Assembly: GCA_964527835.1 (NCBI GenBank)
Contig: CAZGNV010000021.1
Coordinates: 1-64,000 of the forward strand
Origin: JAFDCJ01 sp964527835
GTDB lineage: Bacteria; Desulfobacterota; Desulfobacteria; Desulfobacterales; JAFDCJ01
DNA: 64,000 nucleotides
Direction of reading: 5' to 3'
A program made the position numbers and the translations under genes. The notes beneath the pieces were generated by a model. The model did no database searches and had not been told where the DNA came from. It was given only the letters and a program-made list of their open reading frames with translations. Positions 1 to 7,724 of this stretch are shown here, piece by piece; the first letter of the stretch is position 1, and every line of letters begins with the position of its first letter.

Positions 1-714
1 TTATGAAATCAGCAGTTTGCTTTTAACCGTGTCCACTTTTTTGGGGAAAATCCAATGCGTTTTGAGCCCAGCAGCCCAAAGTCCGATCATCAGGCCGACT
101 GCAGTCCCCATGGTGCCTAGCGGCACAAAAATCTTATCAGGTTCAGGCAGCAATCCCCTTGCAATCTGCTCTTTTAGTTCAAAGCCGGCGTTCACATACC
201 CGACTGCCCCTAAAGGCGATGATCCGCCGGGCAATATGATGTACGGAAATTTTCCGTGTCTTAAAAAACGTCCAAACAGCCATATCAAGATCGGCAGATA
301 CATTGCCATTTCATTTTTATAATGGTGAAGTTCGGCACCGCAAACATGGCTATATTGGAGATTATGACGAACATATTGGGCATTGGGCTGCGCCAAAAGC
401 ATGGATATGCATTTGAGCTTCATTTTATGCGCATAGACTGCTGTGGCAAGGGCATGATTGGACCCTGCAAAGCCAAAAGTAAGGACCTCTTTTGCCTTCT
501 TGTGAAGTGCATCGGCTAACAGGAACTCCAGCTTTCGTATTTTATTTCCACCATATAGAGGACCGCTTATTCCATCATGTTTTAAATACAGATGGTCGGC
601 ACCGATTTCCGTTCCTAATTTACTCAGATGCTCTATTGGGGTGGGGAAGTTTCCCAATGAGACGTGAGGAATTTTCCCCTTTAATGACGGATATTGTGCA
701 AATAATGGTATCAC
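1..714 (-). CDS. PLP-dependent ACC deaminase / D-cysteine desulfhydrase family protein, C-terminally short
   Basis: The protein belongs to the fold-type II PLP family of 1-aminocyclopropane-1-carboxylate deaminase and D-cysteine desulfhydrase. Visible marks are the TPIEHL start of the catalytic domain, the GGNKIRKLEFL motif that carries the PLP-binding lysine, GFAGSNHALA, and the PGGSSPLG phosphate-binding segment. Members are usually about 330 residues. This one stops after 237, and its last ~20 residues (after AAGLKT) do not look like the family, so a frameshift or truncation is likely. The stop codon is the first three bases of the window, so the remainder cannot be inspected. The start is GTG at 712-714; no in-frame ATG lies nearby. 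An attC-like site sits 43 bases upstream, which suggests a cassette-borne gene. The exact substrate is not predictable. Confidence 0.6.
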   Translation of the reverse strand: MIPLFAQYPSLKGKIPHVSLGNFPTPIEHLSKLGTEIGADHLYLKHDGISGPLYGGNKIRKLEFLLADALHKKAKEVLTFGFAGSNHALATAVYAHKMKLKCISMLLAQPNAQYVRHNLQYSHVCGAELHHYKNEMAMYLPILIWLFGRFLRHGKFPYIILPGGSSPLGAVGYVNAGFELKEQIARGLLPEPDKIFVPLGTMGTAVGLMIGLWAAGLKTHWIFPKKVDTVKSKLLIS

Positions 715-756
715 AGGCTGTCCCCTAATTCTTCATCAAAATTTGCGGGGTGTGCT

Positions 757-859
757 GCCTAACGCGAATCTAACCCGCCGCCTCTCGGCCTTTCGATTTT
801 AAACGGCCTTTGCGAAAAATCGCATTCTTATCCCGGGCAGGTTAAGCGATTCGTTATAT
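757..859 (-). other. attC: attC-like integron recombination site
   Basis: Read on the minus strand, this 103-base segment starts with an ATATAAC half-site and ends with GTTAGGC, which fits the GTTRRRY core. The flanks pair imperfectly: AACG-AATC-TAACC on one side against GGTTA-GATTCGTT on the other, with a few unpaired extra bases as in attC sites. It begins 17 bases after the stop of the DUF2867 gene, where a cassette attC is expected, and the next gene starts just beyond it. The call rests on eye-read pairing, not a covariance model. Confidence 0.55.
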
Positions 860-876
860 GTCAATTCCGTAATATG

Positions 877-1386
877 CTAATGCGCCAACCCATATTTGGC
901 CATTCGTGAAACGACCAAATGATGAAATGGTCGAATAACGTTAAAATAAATAGGCCCTGTCCAATGCTTATAAAAAACTGTTGTAATAACGTAGAAGCGA
1001 TTAATAGAATTTCCTAAGGGTTCTTTGATGACGCCGAAATATGCTTTTAAATGTTTATCATCTGGAGTTTCTGAAACCCAAAACAGATCCTCTTTGGCAC
1101 AGCGAACTGTAAAAAAGGTGACACTTTCTCCTGCAGTAAATGAAACATCCTCGGGTTGCAGATTTGGTAGTTCTTCTGGCTCTTCATGTCTAACAAGTCC
1201 AAGAATTCCTACGAGTAGCTTTCGAATACGATAAAGCTGGACCATCCACCATGGATAGTATGACAACATTGATGCTATAAATTTCCGTAAAGTGGTTTCA
1301 CCTTCGAAAATTTTCACATCGGTGAAATCTGCTTTATCAAAATATTTTTTTAACTCTCTGAATTTAAGTATGTATGTGTGTTTCAT
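877..1386 (-). CDS. DUF2867-like protein, probable gene cassette
   Basis: This 169-residue protein has no recognised enzyme motif. Its C-terminal half (RFYVITTVFYKHWTG...PFHHLVVSRMAKYG) resembles the DUF2867 family, whose members end in a similar aromatic-rich strand followed by a PFH-x-hydrophobic-R helix. DUF2867 genes are often found in integron cassettes or fused to nucleoside-diphosphate-sugar epimerases. The ATG at 1384-1386 lies 7 bases after a GTTATGC core-like heptamer, with only a weak TCCTAAG ahead of it, which is typical of compact cassettes. The gene fills nearly the whole ~640-base interval between two attC-like cores. Function unknown. Confidence 0.65.
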   Translation of the reverse strand: MKHTYILKFRELKKYFDKADFTDVKIFEGETTLRKFIASMLSYYPWWMVQLYRIRKLLVGILGLVRHEEPEELPNLQPEDVSFTAGESVTFFTVRCAKEDLFWVSETPDDKHLKAYFGVIKEPLGNSINRFYVITTVFYKHWTGPIYFNVIRPFHHLVVSRMAKYGLAH

Positions 1387-1393
1387 CTTAGGA

Positions 1394-1503
1394 GCATAAC
1401 GTGGAAGTGAGCTGCGGCCCTGATGAGTTGGGATCCTGCACGGCCTTTACGTGAAACCCGCCAATTACACACCGTCAGCTCCACTGGGTTGATACTAGTT
1501 ATG
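1394..1503 (-). other. Partial or interrupted attC-like site
   Basis: On the minus strand the segment ends with GTTATGC at 1400-1394, directly ahead of the DUF2867 gene. GAGCTG (1409-1414) can pair with CAGCTC (1476-1481), and GTGG (1401-1404) with CCAC (1481-1484). This could be the attC of a preceding cassette. The outer half overlaps the structured leader of the IS110 remnant, so either the attC was split by the IS or the resemblance is partly chance. Confidence 0.3.
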
Positions 1504-1667
1504 GCCTTCCCTCAGATGAAAGGCTAAAAGGGAATTACCCATAACCCCAAGCCCTTTCACCCAAAGGAGGCCAACTTATGAGATTTTACAATCAACAACA
1601 CAAATACTACTGCGGCATCGATCTGCACGCCAGAAAAATGTATGTATGGATCTATAGCCTTAATCAA
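1401..1667 (+). mobile_element. IS110-family remnant (left end, leader and transposase start)
   Basis: About 180 noncoding bases precede the start of an IS110-type transposase and then break off inside the 3' flank of purN. The leader holds nested hairpins: GTTATGG (1498-1504) with CCATAAC (1539-1545), enclosing TTCCCT (1507-1512) with AGGGAA (1529-1534). IS110 elements are known to encode a bridge RNA in the left noncoding end, so this may be a bridge RNA fossil. No right end or core of the element remains. Boundaries are approximate. Confidence 0.55.
1578..1667 (+). pseudogene. IS110-family transposase, N-terminal fragment
   Basis: The first ~30 codons read MRFYNQQHKYYCGIDLHARK and continue MYVWIYSLNQD, the characteristic IS110/IS1111 N-terminus with the first acidic residue of the DEDD site in GIDLHA. 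A strong AAAGGAGG ribosome site lies ahead of the ATG. After about position 1667 the frame only runs antisense through purN and no longer resembles a transposase, so more than 90% of the gene is gone. Confidence 0.7.
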
Positions 1668-1670
1668 GAT

Positions 1671-2489
1671 TCAAACGCAATCGGAGGGGGATGGATGGGA
1701 ACTGATTTCCACCACCCTGCGCTTCATTGTCCGGCCCCTGCCCAGGTCATAGCTTTTTTTGACCACTTTAAGCCGCCCGGCGGCAAACAGCTGGATGCAT
1801 TCCGGGTAAAGCTCCCATTCCAGCTGCAGTCCTTTTCTGCGGACCGTATCGATGCTGTCGCCGGGGACGATGGGAAAGGCCCGCTGACCGATGATCGGCC
1901 CGCTGTCCTCGCCGTAATCGATAAAGTGCACCGTGCAGCCTGCGACCTTGCACCCGTAGCGATAGGTGTCGCCATAACCGTCGGTGCCGGCGAAAGCCGG
2001 CAGCAGGGAAGGATGGATATTCATGATCCGGGGCCGGTCCGGGTCCGTGTTGACCCGGTCGATAAAATAGGGGCTCAGGTTGCGCATGAATCCGGCCAGC
2101 ACCAGCAGGTCAAAAGGATGGGTCCTGATCGCCTCCAGCAGGCGGGCTTCGGCCGGCACCCGGGTCATTAAAAATGCGCGGGCCTTTGCCAAATCCGCGC
2201 GGCCGGCAAACAGGGCCTGTTTGGCCAGCAGTTCATCGAGGTTACAGTCCCGGGGCAGGTTTGTTTTTTTTGGGTTTGCCCGGATTTCATTGATAAGCGT
2301 GCCGTAGTCGACCACAAAGGTTGCAATGCCGTGCCGGCGGGCCCTTTCAAGGCCGCCGGCTCCGGGGTTGTCAGCGCCGACAAAAACCATGCGGCCGTCG
2401 ATTTTGCCCTGCCTGCAGGCATCGATAATTGCCTGCAGGTTGCTGCCGCCACCCGAAACCAGCGCCCCGATTCGAATGTTATGCCCCAT
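1671..2489 (-). CDS. purN: Phosphoribosylglycinamide formyltransferase
   Basis: PurN transfers a formyl group from 10-formyl-tetrahydrofolate to GAR in cytosolic purine synthesis. The 272-residue product has the SGGGSN phosphate loop (12-17), NIHPSLLPAF with catalytic Asn157 and His159, and YGEDSGPII with the catalytic Asp195. It is longer than the ~212-residue E. coli enzyme because of an insertion around residues 70-120 (INEIRANPKK... to TRVPAEARLLEA). The ATG at 2487-2489 (MGHNIRIG) was chosen because the domain starts there; another ATG lies 9 bases upstream. The 3' end abuts an IS110 remnant only a few bases away, so the last residues may have been altered by that event. Divergent from thioredoxin. 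Confidence 0.9.
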   Translation of the reverse strand: MGHNIRIGALVSGGGSNLQAIIDACRQGKIDGRMVFVGADNPGAGGLERARRHGIATFVVDYGTLINEIRANPKKTNLPRDCNLDELLAKQALFAGRADLAKARAFLMTRVPAEARLLEAIRTHPFDLLVLAGFMRNLSPYFIDRVNTDPDRPRIMNIHPSLLPAFAGTDGYGDTYRYGCKVAGCTVHFIDYGEDSGPIIGQRAFPIVPGDSIDTVRRKGLQLEWELYPECIQLFAAGRLKVVKKSYDLGRGRTMKRRVVEISSHPSPSDCV

Positions 2490-2566
2490 GGCCGCCATCC
2501 CTGTGTTTGCAAATGTGATTGCTAAAAATGACAGAATCCACACTTCAAGTCAACTCTCCCGTGAGG

Positions 2567-2595
2567 TTGACAATTCCACTGCCCATAACTATAAT
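2567..2595 (+). promoter_or_regulatory. Perfect consensus sigma-70 promoter of the thioredoxin gene
   Basis: TTGACA (2567-2572), a 17-base spacer and TATAAT (2590-2595) match the housekeeping consensus exactly. Transcription would start near 2602 and give a ~34-base leader before the thioredoxin ATG at 2636. Confidence 0.85.
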
Positions 2596-2635
2596 GGGCC
2601 ATTGTAATTTCAACCAAGGGAAAGGAATATTTATT

Positions 2636-2962
2636 ATGGCAGAAGGAATCGTGGAAATAAATGATGATAATTTCGAAGCCGAAGTGCTGCAATCCGACAA
2701 ACCGGTGCTGGTGGATTTCTGGGCACCCTGGTGCGGTCCCTGCAAGGCCATTGGACCGCTGGTCGAAGATCTGGCCGGCACCTTCGGCGATCAGGTCAAA
2801 TTTGCCAAGTGCAATGTTGACAACAGTCCCATCACCCCCGGCAAATTCGGCATCAAGGCCATTCCGACGCTGATATTCTTCAAAGCCGGGGATGTGGTCG
2901 AGCAGATCACGGGCCTGGTTGCCAAGGCCCGGCTGGAAGAGGCCATCAACAAGCTACTGTAA
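2636..2962 (+). CDS. trxA: Thioredoxin
   Basis: A canonical 108-residue cytosolic thioredoxin that reduces protein disulfides. It has the WCGPC redox motif (Cys33/Cys36) after DFWAP, the buried Asp27, and the cis-proline in AIPTLIFF (Pro77). A third cysteine (Cys59) lies in KCNVDNSP. The ATG at 2636 gives the family length; the longer in-frame extension upstream overlaps the promoter and is not part of the protein. It is the first gene of a plus-strand group with the BamD-like lipoprotein, 36 bases away. No thioredoxin reductase gene is adjacent. Confidence 0.95.
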   Translation: MAEGIVEINDDNFEAEVLQSDKPVLVDFWAPWCGPCKAIGPLVEDLAGTFGDQVKFAKCNVDNSPITPGKFGIKAIPTLIFFKAGDVVEQITGLVAKARLEEAINKLL

Positions 2963-2998
2963 CCACTTCCAGCGAAATTGCGGCAAAAAAGCAAAGCC

Positions 2999-3679
2999 AT
3001 GAAACGAATCCTTGCGCTGGTAATGGTTGTCGCGTTTTTGAGCTCCGGGTGTTCGGCGCTGAAGGAAAGCTGGAACGCCATCGTGGGCAAGCAGGATATC
3101 GGAACCGCCCAGCAGCTGGCCTGGGAGGGGATGAATGCCTACGATGACGGAGACTACAAGGAGGCCATTGAAAAATTCCAGCAGCTCAAAGACTGGTATC
3201 CGTTTTCCAAGTACGCAATCCTGGCGGAATTGAAAATCGCCGACGCCCATTACCATCTGGAAAATTATGAAGAAGCGATTTTCGGCTATGAAGAATTCGA
3301 AAAGCTGCATCCGCGCAATGAGGCCATCCCCTACGTCATCTATCAGATCGGGCGCTGCTATTTCGATCAGATCGATACCATTGACCGTGACCAGACGCCC
3401 GCCCGCAAGGCGCTGGAGTCATTTCAACGGCTGCAAAAGCAGTTTCCCAACGATCCTTACGCGCGCAGCGGCGCCGAGCACATGACCCGCTGCTATAAAA
3501 GCCTGGCCGGCAACGAATTTTATATCGGACTTTTTTATTATAAATCCAGTCACTACGAAGCCGCCCTGAACCGTTTCATGGATGTGCTCTCCAAATATCC
3601 CGACGTGGGATACCATCAAAAGGCGCTGCAATACATCGCCAAATGTGAAGCCACGCTGGCGGAGAAAAAGCAAAACTAG
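2999..3679 (+). CDS. bamD: Outer membrane assembly lipoprotein, BamD/YfiO family
   Basis: The 226-residue product starts with a lipoprotein signal (MKRILALVMVVAFLSSGC), with Cys18 as the probable lipid-modified residue. It is followed by tetratricopeptide-like repeats: WEGMNAYDDGDYKEAIEKF, AYHLENYEEAIFGYEEFEKLHP-like and FYYKSSHYEAALNRFMDVL. This is the BamD layout: a five-TPR periplasmic lipoprotein that helps BamA fold outer-membrane proteins. The second ATG (2999) was preferred because the signal peptide begins there. A generic TPR lipoprotein of similar design cannot be ruled out, but spacing and length favour BamD. Confidence 0.85.
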   Translation: MKRILALVMVVAFLSSGCSALKESWNAIVGKQDIGTAQQLAWEGMNAYDDGDYKEAIEKFQQLKDWYPFSKYAILAELKIADAHYHLENYEEAIFGYEEFEKLHPRNEAIPYVIYQIGRCYFDQIDTIDRDQTPARKALESFQRLQKQFPNDPYARSGAEHMTRCYKSLAGNEFYIGLFYYKSSHYEAALNRFMDVLSKYPDVGYHQKALQYIAKCEATLAEKKQN

Positions 3680-3775
3680 GACACCGGTATTCTGAAAAAA
3701 ACTCTTTACACCCGGCAAATTATAGGGTAGAGATGCGGATTCTGTTTTTTTGATTAAAAACGAGGGAGACATAAG

Positions 3776-3967
3776 ATGTCGAAAGTTTGTGAAATATGCG
3801 GGAAAAAACCCATGGTGGGCCACAACATCAGCCACGCCCACAATGTGACCAAGCGCCGCTTCAACCCGAATCTTCAACGGGTGCGCACGATTTACAACGG
3901 CCGGGTTAAAAAAATGATGGTCTGCACCAACTGCATCAAATCCGGGCATGTGGTCAAGGCCCCTTAA
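3776..3967 (+). CDS. rpmB: 50S ribosomal protein L28
   Basis: A 63-residue L28. It has the GKKPMVGHNISHAHN and KRRFNPNLQRVR signatures of the family. Two CxxC pairs (Cys5/Cys8 and Cys50/Cys53) mark it as the zinc-binding form, in contrast to cysteine-free paralogues that some bacteria express under zinc limitation. GAGGGAGAC precedes the ATG. Its last four bases overlap the last four bases of the convergent rel gene. Confidence 0.97.
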   Translation: MSKVCEICGKKPMVGHNISHAHNVTKRRFNPNLQRVRTIYNGRVKKMMVCTNCIKSGHVVKAP

Positions 3968-6108
3968 CCCACCCGTTTGACTTCCTGCACAAGTTTAACC
4001 TTTTTCACCGCCGACAGAATTTTTTCCAGGTGGCCGACATCCTCGACCCCGATGGTGAAAAAACTGTCGACCATCTTGTTTTCGCTGGTCTCGGAAGTGG
4101 CATTGAGAATGTTGGCGCCGTATTTGCTGATACTGCCGACGACATCGGCCAGCAACCCCACCCGGTCATGTGAGATAATGCGTATTTTGACCGGATAGGT
4201 TTCAGCGGCCTGCTGGTTCCACTCCACCTCGATCTGGCGTTCGGGATTCATGCGCAGCGCATTGACGCAGGTCGTGCGGTGAATGGTCACCCCGTATCCC
4301 TGGGTGATGTAGCCGATAATCGGGTCGCCGGGAACCGGCTGGCAGCATTTGCCGAATTTTATCAGGATATCATCCACGCCCCTGACAAGTACGCCGGCCT
4401 TGAGCTTCTTTTTGCGGACCACCCGCCCCACCAGTTTGTTGAAAATCGACTCATGCCCTGCTTCGACCTGCTGGCGGGGGGCGAACCGGCGGACAACCTG
4501 CAAGGGGGTGATTTTGCCGTAGCCCACATTGGCCACCAGGTCATCCACGGTTTTAAAGCCAAAATGTCCGCTGACTTCCGTCATCATTTCCGATTTGGCC
4601 AGGGCATTGAAATTGAGTTTTTCCTTGCGAAATGCTTTTTCCAGCATCTCCCGGCCCAGCGTGATGCTGCGCTCTTTTTCCTGGGTTTTGATCCAGTGCC
4701 GGATCTTGGAACGCGCCTTGACGGTTTTGACACTTTTCAGCCAGTCCTTGCTGGGGTGGTGGCTGGCCGAGGTGATCACCTCGACGATGTCGCCGGTTTG
4801 CAGCTCGTAGGTCAAAGGAACCAGCTTGCCGTTTACCTTGGCGCCGGTGCATTGGTTGCCGACTTCGGTGTGAATCATGTAAGCAAAATCCACCGCAATG
4901 GCGCCCTTGGGCAGGGTCTTGATCTCGCCGCGGGGGGTGAACACGTAAACTTCGTCCTGGAAAAGGTCGATGCGCACGTTTTCCAGGAATTCTCCCGGAT
5001 CCAGAAAATTTTTCTGATTGTCCACCAGGTCCTGAATCCAGGCGAATTTTTTGCTGATGTTCTCGTCAATCCGCTGGCCTTCCTTGTAGCTCCAGTGGGC
5101 GGCAATGCCGGATTTGGCAACCCGCTCCATCTCCCAGGTGCGGATCTGAATTTCAATCCGCTCACCAACAGGGCCGACGACCGTGGTATGCAATGACTGG
5201 TACATGTTGGGCTTGGGCCGGGCAATGTAATCCTTGAACTTGTGATCGATGGGCTTCCACATGGAATGAATCAGCCCCAGGGCTTCATAGCAATGGGAAA
5301 TGGAGTCGAGAATTATGCGAAAGGCGATGATGTCATAAATCTCTTCAAAGGGCAGGTTCTGGGAAACCATTTTATTGTAAATGCTGTAATAATTCTTGTT
5401 GCGGCCCAGCACCTCGCCCTGCAGGCCGGCTGCATCCATCTTTTCCAGGATGCGGCCCTTGACGGTTTCCATGTACTTTTCGCGCTCGGGCCGGGATTTG
5501 GCCACCAGCGTTTTAATGCGGCTGTATTCATCGGGCTGGAAAAACTTGAACGAAGTTTCCTCCAGTTCATTTTTAATCCAGTAAATTCCGAGGCGCGCGG
5601 CAATGGGAGCATAGATGTCGAGGGTTTCCCGGGCAATCTGCCGCTGTTTGCCGGGTTTGTGAAACTGCAGGGTACGCATATTGTGAAGCCGGTCGGCCAG
5701 CTTGATCAGGATGACCCGGATATCGTCCGCCATGGCCAGGATCATTTTGCGCAGGCTTTCGGCCTGCCGCGCCCGGGAACTGTGAAAAGACAGGCTGGAA
5801 AGCTTGGTGACACCGGAGACGATGTGCAGCACCTCCGGTCCGAACAGTTCCTTGATTTCTTCCGGTTCGGCATGGGTGTCCTCGATGACATCATGCAGCA
5901 AACCGGCGGCGATGCTGGTGGTATCCAGTTTCATGTCGGCCAGAATGCCGGCCACTTCAAGGGGATGGGAAAGGTAGGGCTCACCGGACAGGCGCACCTG
6001 GCCGGCATGCACCCGGGCCGTGTAAACGTAGGCCCGGTCGATGATATCCAGATCCGCCTCCGGATGGTAGGTGCCAATCTTGTCAAGGATGTCATTGATA
6101 CGAATCAA
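3964..6108 (-). CDS. rel: Bifunctional (p)ppGpp synthetase/hydrolase, Rel/SpoT family
   Basis: The 714-residue protein controls the stringent-response alarmone. Domains in order are an HD hydrolase (HPLEVAG near 48, LLHDVIEDT at 71-78, KLADRLHNMRT), a synthetase (FRIILDSISHCYEALG... RIEIQIRT, GIAAHW), TGS (DEVYVFTPRGEIKTLPKGA), a helical/zinc region (KFGKCCQPVPGDPIIGYITQGYGVTIHRTTC) and a C-terminal ACT domain. Both catalytic sites look intact, so both activities are expected. The start appears to be TTG at 6106-6108 with GGGGTGA upstream; no in-frame ATG precedes the first conserved residues. A second, hydrolase-like HD protein is encoded at 30072. Confidence 0.95.
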   Translation of the reverse strand: MIRINDILDKIGTYHPEADLDIIDRAYVYTARVHAGQVRLSGEPYLSHPLEVAGILADMKLDTTSIAAGLLHDVIEDTHAEPEEIKELFGPEVLHIVSGVTKLSSLSFHSSRARQAESLRKMILAMADDIRVILIKLADRLHNMRTLQFHKPGKQRQIARETLDIYAPIAARLGIYWIKNELEETSFKFFQPDEYSRIKTLVAKSRPEREKYMETVKGRILEKMDAAGLQGEVLGRNKNYYSIYNKMVSQNLPFEEIYDIIAFRIILDSISHCYEALGLIHSMWKPIDHKFKDYIARPKPNMYQSLHTTVVGPVGERIEIQIRTWEMERVAKSGIAAHWSYKEGQRIDENISKKFAWIQDLVDNQKNFLDPGEFLENVRIDLFQDEVYVFTPRGEIKTLPKGAIAVDFAYMIHTEVGNQCTGAKVNGKLVPLTYELQTGDIVEVITSASHHPSKDWLKSVKTVKARSKIRHWIKTQEKERSITLGREMLEKAFRKEKLNFNALAKSEMMTEVSGHFGFKTVDDLVANVGYGKITPLQVVRRFAPRQQVEAGHESIFNKLVGRVVRKKKLKAGVLVRGVDDILIKFGKCCQPVPGDPIIGYITQGYGVTIHRTTCVNALRMNPERQIEVEWNQQAAETYPVKIRIISHDRVGLLADVVGSISKYGANILNATSETSENKMVDSFFTIGVEDVGHLEKILSAVKKVKLVQEVKRVG

Positions 6109-6203
6109 TTCAGATCACCCCATCAAAAAAATAAGACCTTAGGCGGCCAAAAGTCAAGATCACTGTGTGCCCTTGCCGGCAGGCGCGAAGGCGGATAGAA
6201 CGG

Positions 6204-7724
6204 TTAGTAAGCCTTGGCAAAGACCACCTGTTGCCGGCCGGCTTTGCCGCAGCCGATGCAGGGTCCGGGGCGGCTCTCCTGTTCAAAAGGAATACAGCGG
6301 ATGGTGACTGCCAGATCTTCTTTTATTTTTTGCTCGCAGCCAGATTCCCCGCACCAGGAGCAAGCGGCAAAGCCGCCGTGAATTTCCGGTTTTTGTTGAT
6401 TGTGAGGCGTAAAAAAATCATAAAAAGCGGCCTTGTCCTCGATGGCCACGCTGTTTTCCTGGCGAAAGGCCAGTGCCCGGGCAAAAAGATTCTGCTGAAT
6501 TTCATCTAATATATCAGTGACTTGCGCCACAAACTGGTCTCTGGGGATGGAAAGCTTGTCCCGGTGGGCGCGGTCGCGCCGCCCCACGTAAACACTGTTT
6601 TGGGCAATGTCCCGCGGGCCGATTTCAACGCGCAGCGGGATGCCCTTTTTGATCCACTCCCAGCCCCTGGCACCGCCGATTTCCCGCCGGTCGACTTCGA
6701 TCACCAGCCGGCGGTGATGATAAAATTTTGCTCCCAGTTCTGCGGCCAGGCTGTCGGTATAATCCATCACCTGTTGTCTGTCAGCATCCTTGCGGACGAT
6801 GGGCAGCAGCACCACGTGGGCCGAAGCGACCCGGGGAGGCAGCCGAATACCGTCATCGTCGCCGTGGATCATGATCACCCCCCCGATCAGGCGAGTGGAA
6901 GCCCCCCAGGAAGTGGTCCAGACATACTCTTCGACTTCCTCGGCTGTCTGAAACTTGATTTCGGACGCCCGGGCGAAGTTTTGTCCCAGAAAATGCGAAG
7001 TGCCGGCCTGCAGCGCCTTGCGATCCTGCATCATGGCTTCGATGCACAGGGTTTCCACCGCGCCCGGAAAGCGTTCGGCCTCGGTTTTCGCGCCTTTGAT
7101 CACCGGCATGGCCAGGTATTCTTCGGCCATCCGGGCGTAAACATCAAGCATCATGCGGGTGCGTTCCTGCGCTTCTGCGGCAGTTGCATGGGCCGTGTGG
7201 CCCTCCTGCCATAAAAATTCACTGGTGCGCAGAAAAAGCCGGGTGCGCATCTCCCAGCGCACCACGTTGGCCCACTGGTTGATCAGCACGGGCAGGTCGC
7301 GATAACTGCTGACCCACTTGGAAAACGAATCGCCGATAATTGTTTCGGAAGTCGGCCGCACCACCAGGGGCTCGGTCAACTCTCCGGCGGGCACCAGCGC
7401 GCCGTCGGCATTTTTTTCCAGCCGGTGGTGGGTGACTACCGCGCACTCCTTGGCAAACCCCTCCACGTGCGCGGCCTCTTTTTCCAAAAAACTCAAGGGG
7501 ATAAACAACGGAAAATAGGCATTTTTAACCCCGGTGGCCTTGAACATGTCATCGAGCGCCCGCACGATGTTTTCCCACAGTGCATACCCCCAGGGCCGGA
7601 TGACCATGCACCCGCGCACCGGGGAACGCTCGGCCAAAACCGATGCTTTGATCACCTGCTGGTACCACTCCGGATAATCCTCTGCTCTTGTCGGCTGGAT
7701 TGCCGTCTGTACTTTATCAGTCAT
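6204..7724 (-). CDS. proS: Prolyl-tRNA synthetase, short (archaeal/eukaryal-like) form
   Basis: A 506-residue class II enzyme that charges tRNA-Pro. The EDYPEWYQQVIKA opening, RPWGYALWENI, VRPTSETIIG (motif 2 area), and a C-terminal cysteine-containing domain (CSWCGESGCEQ ... CIGCGKAG) ending in a terminal tyrosine (VFAKAY) identify the short form without the bacterial editing insertion. The ATG at 7722-7724 (MTDKVQT) was chosen because GAAAGGAGTC precedes it; an upstream extension would run through ispG. It overlaps the 3' end of ispG by 8 bases, so the two are translationally coupled. Confidence 0.95.
   Translation of the reverse strand: MTDKVQTAIQPTRAEDYPEWYQQVIKASVLAERSPVRGCMVIRPWGYALWENIVRALDDMFKATGVKNAYFPLFIPLSFLEKEAAHVEGFAKECAVVTHHRLEKNADGALVPAGELTEPLVVRPTSETIIGDSFSKWVSSYRDLPVLINQWANVVRWEMRTRLFLRTSEFLWQEGHTAHATAAEAQERTRMMLDVYARMAEEYLAMPVIKGAKTEAERFPGAVETLCIEAMMQDRKALQAGTSHFLGQNFARASEIKFQTAEEVEEYVWTTSWGASTRLIGGVIMIHGDDDGIRLPPRVASAHVVLLPIVRKDADRQQVMDYTDSLAAELGAKFYHHRRLVIEVDRREIGGARGWEWIKKGIPLRVEIGPRDIAQNSVYVGRRDRAHRDKLSIPRDQFVAQVTDILDEIQQNLFARALAFRQENSVAIEDKAAFYDFFTPHNQQKPEIHGGFAACSWCGESGCEQKIKEDLAVTIRCIPFEQESRPGPCIGCGKAGRQQVVFAKAY

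Noticed and set aside
1578..2171. A 197-codon plus-strand frame starting as an IS110 transposase
   Set aside because: Only its first ~30 codons resemble the transposase; the rest is the antisense of purN.
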